DNA of 64,000 bases from Magicicada septendecula (taxonomy: Eukaryota > Arthropoda > Insecta > Hemiptera > Cicadidae). The notes under the pieces were generated by a model, which searched no databases, was not told where the DNA came from, and saw only the letters and a program-made list of their open reading frames with translations. Position 1 is the first letter of the stretch, and each line of letters opens with the position of its first letter. Both the position numbers and the translations under genes were made by a program. Of this stretch, positions 58,684 to 64,000 are shown piece after piece. The stretch spans positions 114,188,654 through 114,252,653 of the forward strand of contig CM068367.1 in assembly GCA_034769895.1 (NCBI GenBank), given 5' to 3'.

Positions 58684-60785
58684 ATCGGCTCGGATTCTTC
58701 GTCTCCCCTGCCGGTTTGGTTCGTTTGACTTATTTCATTTTCTGTTGACCTGGGTTCCGGCCGTTGGGTGTCTTCTTCGTAATTAATCCGGCGGTAGTCC
58801 TCCTGACTCCGACTTCTGCCCCTATTAGTTCTAGTCTCCCTTCTATCGTTATTACTGTACTGGTTCCAATCGGTGTCCCTATCAAAACTTCGACGTCCTT
58901 GGTAGTATGTCCTCCCGTTATAATTGTCGTACGCCCCCACATAATTAACTCTTCGGTAGTTTTGGTTTTGGTTATTCGGGTTACGGTTACTGTTATCATA
59001 ATTTCGGTTGTTCGTGTTCCGATTCTGGTAATTTGGGTTATACGACCGGTTATATTGGTTGTTCGGAATACTCTGTCTATTCCCGTAATTGTTTCCGTTG
59101 TTCCTTGGGCTGTTGTTGTTATTTTGCCGTTGGTACGCCTCATTACCATAATTACCAGGCCTGCCATTATAGTTCGTCCGGTTATTCGCCTCATGACTGT
59201 TATGGTTATTGTTTCTATTGTTATAGTCTGGGAAATCCCTGTTCCCGTACTGGTCGTTTCTCTGACGACTCCTTCGATAATGTACTTCACGCTCGTGCTC
59301 TTCCAATAGCGTTGACATGGCCTGTATAGTTTTTGTTTGTCCACCCGATCGTGCTATTGATATACCGTTATCATAGTGGTATGCTAACCTGGTGACGAGA
59401 ATTTCCTCTGGGATTTTTGGTTCAAGATGTCTTGCCAAACATACTTTTCCCAGGAAGTAGGCGGTAAGTGTTGTTCCCCTGCTGGCGTCATATCTTCCAT
59501 AACTGATGCTCTCCCTCACTACGTTCTGGGTGGCGTCTGACCAGTACCTGGCTTTAAAAGCTATTTTAAATTCTTCGTAGCTTCGTATCTCGTGCCTGGT
59601 GGCTGTCCACCAGTTATCATAAGTTTCTTTAAAATGTTCGTCTAAATAACGACGAATTATTGGCCACCTGTTTTCACCAGTTCTCATGATTTTTTCGCCG
59701 ACCCGTTCCAAGAATTCCATTGGATTTCTCCTGTATGTCTTAAAGTTGATGGTCTCCCGGTCGTCTATATGTTGTGTATATGGGACAGTGATCGATCGGT
59801 TGTCAACTGACCGTTGTAGGTTCTCGATTCTATCCTGGTTACGTTGTCCTTGCTCCTGTACTTCGTTCATGATCGTATCTAAATTTCGATGCTGGTTTCC
59901 GCAATCAGTTCGTATTGATTCCAATTGAATTCGGTTTTCTTCTTCTATATGGCCTAGCTTGACCTCTAGTTCAGCTCTATTTCGTGTAATAACTTCATCG
60001 GTCGCTTTCAGTTTTCTATTTGTTTCCGCGATCTCCTGTTTTCTTTCGCCGTCGTTCTTAACTACCTTCTGGCTGATTGCCTCACTAGCGTCCTCAATTT
60101 TCTTATTGATAACTTGTCTTAATACTTCATTCTGTTTATCAACATTTTCCCTTATTTCCTTGTTAGAATGCTCAATTCTCTCATCGATTCGTATTAGATT
60201 ATCCTCATTAATTTTCTCAAGATCTGCTTTCATTCGTTTATTGTTTTCCTCAAGTTTTTCGTTCATTAATTTGTTATCGTCTTGAATCCGTCTCAGATTC
60301 TCATCATTCCTGTCAAACTTTTCGTTCATTTGTTTGATTAAATTTTCGCTCAAAATTTCGTGTTGTTTTCTTGAGTTCTCATTAATACTGTCTATTTTAT
60401 TTTCTAGCTTTTCATTGATTTGTCTGAAATCGGCCTTCAATTGTTCATTATTTTCATTTATGGTTTGCCTCAAAAGTTCACTAGTACTTTCCTTAATACT
60501 GTCTTTTAATTCTTCCTTCTGTTTCTTGGAATCTTCTTTAATTAATTCCCATAATTTTTGTAAATCTAGGCCTCCTCTGGCTTCCTCTTTATCTGGTTGG
60601 TCCCCTTGGGCATCTTCTTCCACTATTTCCGTTTCCGTATCCATAACTATTTCAGTTTCTTCTGTATCACCTGTCTGTTGATCCATTTCACTGTCCGTGA
60701 TTAATTCTATTTCTTGTTCCTGTCCACCTTCTTCCTTCTCCTTCTCTTCTGCCCTATTCTTCGATCTGCCTCTGGTATTAAGCAT
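58662..60785 (-). CDS. gag: Gypsy gag polyprotein
   Basis: 707 residues from ATG 60785, 68 bases after the primer-binding site, to TGA at 58664-58662. Residues 1-70 are acidic. About 75-330 is a long Glu/Lys/Asn-rich heptad region, a probable coiled coil. Residues 345-500 form a retrotransposon gag/capsid-like domain with conserved-looking W and F positions (NWWTATRHEI, FKARYWSDATQ, LGKVCLARHLEPKIP). Residues 505-690 are Asn/Arg/Tyr-rich low complexity, the likely RNA-binding nucleocapsid. No CCHC zinc knuckle is seen. The protein should form the virus-like particle and package the RNA. The coiled coil makes it longer than many gypsy Gag proteins. Confidence 0.9.
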   Translation of the reverse strand: MLNTRGRSKNRAEEKEKEEGGQEQEIELITDSEMDQQTGDTEETEIVMDTETEIVEEDAQGDQPDKEEARGGLDLQKLWELIKEDSKKQKEELKDSIKESTSELLRQTINENNEQLKADFRQINEKLENKIDSINENSRKQHEILSENLIKQMNEKFDRNDENLRRIQDDNKLMNEKLEENNKRMKADLEKINEDNLIRIDERIEHSNKEIRENVDKQNEVLRQVINKKIEDASEAISQKVVKNDGERKQEIAETNRKLKATDEVITRNRAELEVKLGHIEEENRIQLESIRTDCGNQHRNLDTIMNEVQEQGQRNQDRIENLQRSVDNRSITVPYTQHIDDRETINFKTYRRNPMEFLERVGEKIMRTGENRWPIIRRYLDEHFKETYDNWWTATRHEIRSYEEFKIAFKARYWSDATQNVVRESISYGRYDASRGTTLTAYFLGKVCLARHLEPKIPEEILVTRLAYHYDNGISIARSGGQTKTIQAMSTLLEEHEREVHYRRSRQRNDQYGNRDFPDYNNRNNNHNSHEANNRTNYNGRPGNYGNEAYQRQNNNNSPRNNGNNYGNRQSIPNNQYNRSYNPNYQNRNTNNRNYDNSNRNPNNQNQNYRRVNYVGAYDNYNGRTYYQGRRSFDRDTDWNQYSNNDRRETRTNRGRSRSQEDYRRINYEEDTQRPEPRSTENEISQTNQTGRGDEESEPILNITRQ

Positions 60786-60852
60786 TCCTGTGCCTCTAAT
60801 GGTTGCCTGCTCAAGTTAAGTAACAAATAATATGATTTTTTACTTAACTAAA

Positions 60853-60870
60853 GCCCCACGTTGGGCGCCA
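60853..60870 (-). promoter_or_regulatory. tRNA-Lys primer-binding site
   Basis: The plus strand reads GCCCCACGTTGGGCGCCA, which equals the 3' end of insect tRNA-Lys(CUU) with its CCA, as I recall that sequence. The element's RNA therefore pairs with the tRNA over 18 bases. It lies 3 bases inside the 5' LTR, the usual place. Confidence 0.9.
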
Positions 60871-60873
60871 ATT

Positions 60874-63369
60874 TGTAAAAAGAGAAATAAATAGGTGTTA
60901 AGATGAGACGATGATGCCCCACGTTGCGAGCGTCAATTTGTAAAAAGAGAAATAAAGATCACCTATGAGGACGTTTGAAAACCCCACTGTTGTAATCAAT
61001 TTAGTAACGAACTGCTTGTTAATTATGTGAGGACGTATGTTATAATGTATGATACCAGCTGGAGACGTCAAATTATAAAGAAATCTTGTCTATGAGTGTA
61101 ATTAGTTATAAGAGACTCCGGTGTAACAAACGCCAAGTAGTACGTTGTAGGTGGTGATTCGTAACAATTAAAATGCTGTTACCTGGTTTAATTAATATGT
61201 TATTAACTAATATACCTTGCGGTTGTGACCAGTGAAACCCTCAGAACACAGATTATTAAGTCCACAAACTTAGAATTATATTCCTGAATTTATAATGGTA
61301 TTATTCTGTAGACTTAATTTAATTCTCAGTGGTTGTTTAATATGAGCAATATATATGGAGTATTTACTGAATGTAAGTGGTTTTTGTCTCAACCCTAGTC
61401 CCTGAACGATAAAAATTTCATTCAAATTTAGTATGACAAAACCCGTTAGTTCAGCAATCTCCCGTCCCACCAGATGTAAACCTGGAGCGCTATTACTAGA
61501 AATAAGTGTACTTATAGGTTAGTTATTCTGAGTGTTTGTATCAATCTGTTAATAAATTATTACGCCAATTACATATAGTATTTTCTCTGCAATGATTAAA
61601 ACGTTATCTCATACAACAAATGTACTTTATTTATTTTTCTCTGGTATTTAACAAGTTACGTTGTCTCAGACAAACAATAAGACGATCCAATCGACTATCC
61701 CAACATATATCGATTCTTAATTATTCGAACTCTAAAAAAAAACATATATACTTTGAAAATAATGACAAATAATTCTTATACCAGGGTTCGTGTAGTTCTT
61801 TGAACCATTAGTAAGGCCAGGTAAAACGCATAATTAAGGTTGTTCAATTTACAAAAAGAATAAAATTATTTACTTAAAATACAATGATATGAAAATAATT
61901 TGTTTTTTACCCAAACGGCGAAAGCTTCATTAGGCGGTGAATGTTTGTCAACAGCGGTCAAAATCCAGTTTATATCGTCTTCACCCAGTAAAACTGCTCT
62001 GGTTTTCAATGAATGGATGATGGTAATCCCACAGGAACTCTTGTGCTTCGATTCTTCTTTTGCGTCTTCACAATTCTTGGTCCCAACGAACTGGAATTAG
62101 GATCTCAGCTTACGCTGTCAATGAAGGTTATTTCGTCAACCGAATCTTCTGTATTTCCAAATATTTCCGTTAATTCAGGCTTTAACTCTTTACTGGTCTT
62201 CAATTTATACCATGAATTGGTTTGATACCAAATTCAGCGGAAATATTTAGTGACTGAGGTGAGAAGCTTTCAATTCTTTTTTATTTTACTCATTGATAAT
62301 TTAGAGTGTTATTTAATTTGTACGATTCATTAGCGTTCAAATATAATTGTTTTACAAAAAGGCTTTTTCAGTTTGGATATATCTTTCCTTTATATTTATT
62401 CATATATTTAAATATATCGGTTCATTTCAATCTAATAGCTTGTAACAATCAGTACCATCTATTCAAAATCAACAACTTATTAAAAATCAGTTGCCTTAAC
62501 AACCATGTTTTCTATATATCCTTGAGCCGGCATTATAGAATATTACTACTCCTTTCCAATAAAATACTCCATGCTTGGATTAATATTGAATCACATAAAA
62601 TTCTCCCCTAACCTTCCTTATTAAACAGTAAATGTTTTACTAGAGTTTCGTTGGACTGGGTTTACTAAAAAGGTATTAATTTCCTTTCACTAATATGGAA
62701 TTTAGGCCTATAGATTCATTTACAACCATTATAACATTATTTGGTTTTTAACTTAATTTTCTTTTTTACCTGACCTACTGTACAATTAATTATTGATTAC
62801 ATAGTTAATTACATGAATTTTAATTTACTGGTGGTTAGTTGTTTTTTTATATTAATTAACTGGTTCTGGAACCCTTTATTAATTTATGACATAATTGTCA
62901 GAACTACTTGTTAGATTTAAAACACTGGTCACACTCCTGATCCAGTTTATAAACATTAATTAGAACAACATTATTTTTCAACATTATACAATACTGACAA
63001 CTTAGTACAGTACCTAACATTGGTAACTATACTGGGTTATATAAATACAAATCCAATATAAACATAAACATAATTATTGGTGAAGTATTATTATCAAATA
63101 ACATTATTTCATCTTTAGTATAGTCAACATACAATATAAAATACTCTGTGACCTGAACATGCCACAGTACCAAACAAACAATTCATAACATTCAATCATT
63201 ACTTAGTCTGGTTTTTATACATTTAATACTAGTCATTGCCTCCTTCTGGTTTGAGTTACTTCTCGAGCACATGACCTATTGAACAACCTTAAGTCAGGGT
63301 ATGGTCCTTGACCATATTTCATTCAATCTTTTATGTAACGTTGGGGAACCTCAACTATGTTGCGTTACA
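60874..63369 (-). repeat. 5' LTR of the gypsy element (2,496 bp)
   Basis: This is the copy that would drive transcription on the minus strand. It is nearly identical to 51653-54149. The 3' 65 bases (60874-60938) are followed by an inner repeat of the LTR end with a degenerate primer-site copy at 60916-60938. Confidence 0.95.
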
Positions 63370-63373
63370 ATAT
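63370..63373. repeat. Right 4-bp target duplication ATAT
   Basis: Matches 51649-51652. The short A+T string could match by chance, but the position is exact. Confidence 0.75.
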
Positions 63374-64000
63374 GTATGTAAGTGGAAAAGTTTGTCAGAA
63401 CTTTATATAAAATAACATTTATAATATCACAGTGCTCTAGTTTTGTATACGCTTTTATTAATTTGCTCTCTATACTGTGGCTTGTTTCAAAACGTTTGAT
63501 TAATTAGCATTCTCATGCCCTAGTTCGCTACCGGGAAGTGGTACGCGATAGCTCTTCCGCCTCCCCCACTCGCAGTTCGTTTTACAGTAAAGTGTACGAA
63601 GCTTTCATTATATGTTGCTACGTCGCCGGTAATGTTTCGAAACGCGTTTGCCCATTTTCACAAAGTTTAGAACAGGAGAAAAGGGCAGATGAGATCCACA
63701 AATGTTATCAGTTCTCTGTTATTTCCGATTTAACGACGTTGTGCTTGTAAATTTGAAGCTAAAGTATCTGTATTCAGGTTCACAGTTGAACAAGAAAAAA
63801 TAAATCAGCATTATTATACAGTATAATGAGAGTAATACAGAGTCTATGAACACTTTAATTTTAATTGATTTTGTCTTTGTAAAACTCTATATATATATAT
63901 TTTTTTTTTATAGGACATCTGTTTACTTCCGTTATAGGATTCTAGTACTTTCTCTAAATTGATGTTAATTGAGCCTACCTGAATTAACAAGTAACAATTA
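63374..64000. other. Anonymous flanking DNA
   Basis: Nothing recognised. The frame at 63,538-63,750 has no known motif. Confidence 0.5.

Larger units (their letters stand above)
51653..63369 (-). mobile_element. Intact Ty3/gypsy LTR retrotransposon (11,717 bp), Osvaldo/Ulysses-like
   Basis: Transcribed on the minus strand: 5' LTR (63369-60874), tRNA-Lys primer-binding site, gag, pol by -1 frameshift, a non-coding 3' region with 77-bp repeats, polypurine tract, and 3' LTR (54149-51653). LTRs start TG and end CA and differ by about seven substitutions and one base of a poly-A run, so the insertion is recent. Both genes are open and all catalytic motifs are present. There is no env. LTRs over 2 kb and a tRNA-Lys primer are known for the Ulysses/Osvaldo group, and I infer membership from this; a phylogeny would be needed to confirm it. 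It may be transposition-competent. Confidence 0.95.

Noticed and set aside
58764..59309. Long frames on both strands inside gag
   Set aside because: They come from the repetitive Asn/Arg codons of the gag C-terminus read in other frames.
60853..60870. tRNA-Lys 3' end, possible tRNA gene
   Set aside because: Only the last 18 bases match, at the exact primer-binding position; no tRNA body precedes it.

Overview
This window looks like a stretch of a large, A+T-rich, intron-era animal genome, most likely an insect. The evidence is the mix of elements (Penelope-like, mariner, hAT, Helitron, Ty3/gypsy, truncated LINEs), long CA/GA microsatellites, and a spliceosomal intron inside a transposase relic. 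A cockroach or termite is a guess from the overall look, not something I can prove. I recognise no ordinary host gene. Everything codable that I can name belongs to mobile DNA.

Left end (1-5,030): decayed Penelope-like elements (PLEs). These comprise a reverse-transcriptase piece on the minus strand and two GIY-YIG endonuclease ends on the plus strand. The second endonuclease is split by a 1.83-kb hAT-like transposon that left a clean 8-bp target duplication. Both PLE ends are followed by hammerhead-ribozyme-like motifs. A LINE 3' end and a fold-back MITE follow.

5-15 kb: mostly anonymous A+T-rich DNA. It also holds a two-copy 325-bp tandem repeat that carries a hammerhead-like core in each copy (retrozyme-like), a higher-order satellite built from 161-bp units, a 270-bp hAT-type MITE, a Tigger-like MITE and several long microsatellites.

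15-31 kb: 3' ends of several LINE copies on both strands, another PLE tail with a hammerhead motif (minus, about 20.1 kb), a mariner relic (28.05-28.94 kb) and one CpG-rich segment (27.2-27.7 kb) that is the best candidate for a host regulatory region.

31.5-34.3 kb: a decayed gypsy-type integrase followed by an OTU-type cysteine-protease domain (minus strand), then an internally deleted Helitron.

34-51.5 kb: LINE ends, a MULE/FLYWCH-like fragment, a second 270-bp MITE with a target duplication, a G+C-rich island of unknown nature, a second mariner relic and a fifth PLE fragment with its own hammerhead motif.

51,653-63,369: the one intact element. It is an 11.7-kb Ty3/gypsy retrotransposon on the minus strand with 2.5-kb LTRs that are about 99.7% identical. 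It has a perfect tRNA-Lys primer-binding site, a polypurine tract, a 4-bp target duplication, full-length gag and a full protease/RT/RNase H/integrase pol. Pol is reached by a canonical UUUAAAC -1 frameshift site followed by a plausible pseudoknot. It has no env. The long LTRs, tRNA-Lys primer and integrase motifs suggest the Osvaldo/Ulysses lineage. Near each LTR end lies a degenerate second copy of the LTR-end plus primer-binding-site sequence.
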